Source of the DNA: Pampus argenteus
Taxonomy: Eukaryota; Chordata; Actinopteri; Scombriformes; Stromateidae
DNA length: 64,000 bases
Assembly (NCBI GenBank): GCA_036937835.1
Contig: CM072860.1
Coordinates: 9,181,501-9,245,500, forward strand
Reading direction: 5' to 3'
Shown here: positions 63,086-64,000 of the stretch, one piece after another
How the letters are laid out: the number at the start of each line of letters is the position of its first letter
How positions within the stretch are numbered: the stretch's first letter is position 1
Notes under the pieces: generated by a model
Seen by the model: the letters and a program-made list of their open reading frames with translations, nothing else
The model's database searches: none
Told to the model about the DNA's origin: nothing
Translations under genes and position numbers: made by a program

Positions 63086-64000
63086 CACTGGGACGTGCTT
63101 TGTTGGTTTGATAAGATATGATGAGCACTGTTTAGTAGTTGTTTCGAGTAGAAGCTCAAGGTTCCTCCCTCATTAGTAATACTAACAACATTAACTAATA
63201 TTGACATGTTAAATTAAACCAACTTCTAACTAAAGAAGAAGGAAACATAAAATCTATTTCAGCATATTTAGCAGAGGAAAGAGTATCAGTGATTTGCAGT
63301 GTTTTTCTGCTCAGTGCATCAGAGCTGGAGTTAATATTCAGTCTTGGAAATCATCATCTAATCATGCTGCATCACTATTAGCCCCAGTGGGGAACAGGAA
63401 TGGGAATAATATGAGACATGACCAGATGTTTTGTTGTAGCTGTGTCCATATCCGGGCCAAGATGTCTGCTTCTATGCATCGCTGTTTCAGTCAAACATTT
63501 TACAGTAAAATAAACAAGCATCTGTTCTTTCTGATGGTATTTTGGAATATCATATTTGTTCTTTATCACTCTCCACATGCGCATGCACGTCTTCACACCA
63601 AATCTACCCTTACGTAACTATTTGTCAGTGCTAATGCTAATCAGCCTTGAAACAGAAATTGGCATCCTTTGATTTCTTGAATATTTCTGCTTGCTTTATA
63701 GATTGCTATCTAAATGAATGAAGACATCTGATCTAAGATAATTTTCAGCTTAGTTTGCAAATGCTACCCCTGGAAAAATAAAGTAATTGCATGCAGATAA
63801 ATGCAAGAGAGTAGCAATCCAATCCAAGTCCAAAATTCAATTTACACAAGTGTGATGTGGAAACCTGAAGCCTCCAGTACAAATACACAGAGAATACACT
63901 TTACAGTGAAGGCGACATCTTTGAGGGAGTATGTCATTTTAAGGATTTTAAAGTGGTAAATGTAGTGTATATAAAGTTCACTTACATATAGTCTTTCCTT

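Larger units (their letters stand above)
61803..64000 (+). other. probable intron 1 of the unidentified gene, with nested repeats
   Basis: No exon is seen. The stretch holds a TTG/GGT triplet microsatellite right after the donor, then a cluster of degenerate interspersed repeats from about 62180 to 63080, then AT-rich unique-looking sequence to the end. Confidence 0.4.

Overview
The window looks like nuclear DNA from a ray-finned (probably percomorph) fish. The genes have many short exons with GT-AG introns and vertebrate-type proteins. AC/GT microsatellites are very dense, and several interspersed repeats match families I know from percomorph genomes. The organism call is inference; no species can be named. 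There is no operon, phage, CRISPR array or bacterial gene here.

Layout, left to right. (1) About 430-28770, minus strand: the 5' three quarters of a mark2 (MARK2/Par-1b Ser/Thr kinase) gene. Fifteen coding exons were mapped with consistent phase, from the ATG at 27535 to an exon at 737-831, plus one doubtful exon at 430-478. The C-terminal KA1 part lies off the left edge. Intron 1 is about 15.3 kb. (2) 28.8-32.6 kb: intergenic DNA with one old repeat copy. (3) 33069-37471, minus strand: a complete 13-exon gene for a 568-residue kelch beta-propeller protein with an N-terminal domain I do not recognise. (4) 38774-42964, plus strand: complete cct7 (TCP-1 eta, 544 residues, 12 coding exons), divergent from the kelch gene with about 1.3 kb between start codons. 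(5) 45154-54960, minus strand: complete hspa12b (HSP70-family member 12B, 695 residues, 13 coding exons), tail-to-tail with cct7, with a probable non-coding first exon near 56.8-57.2 kb. (6) 57.3-61.4 kb: intergenic sequence with one doubtful minus-strand exon. (7) 61.44-61.80 kb: a compact GC-box/CCAAT promoter followed by a probable first exon on the plus strand, the start of an unidentified gene running off the right edge. Its intron holds a nest of old transposon-like repeats at 62.2-63.1 kb.

The four genes belong to different cell systems. MARK2 controls polarity and microtubule-associated proteins, CCT7 is a subunit of the cytosolic chaperonin, HSPA12B is an atypical HSP70 tied to endothelium in vertebrates, and the kelch protein is of unknown role. 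I see no evidence for a co-regulated pathway. The points most worth checking are the unknown N-terminal domain of the kelch protein, a pure poly-glycine tract inside hspa12b, microsatellites touching splice donors in several genes, the unannotated promoter at 61.5 kb, and the unusual first coding exon of mark2. I found no clearly new biological system.
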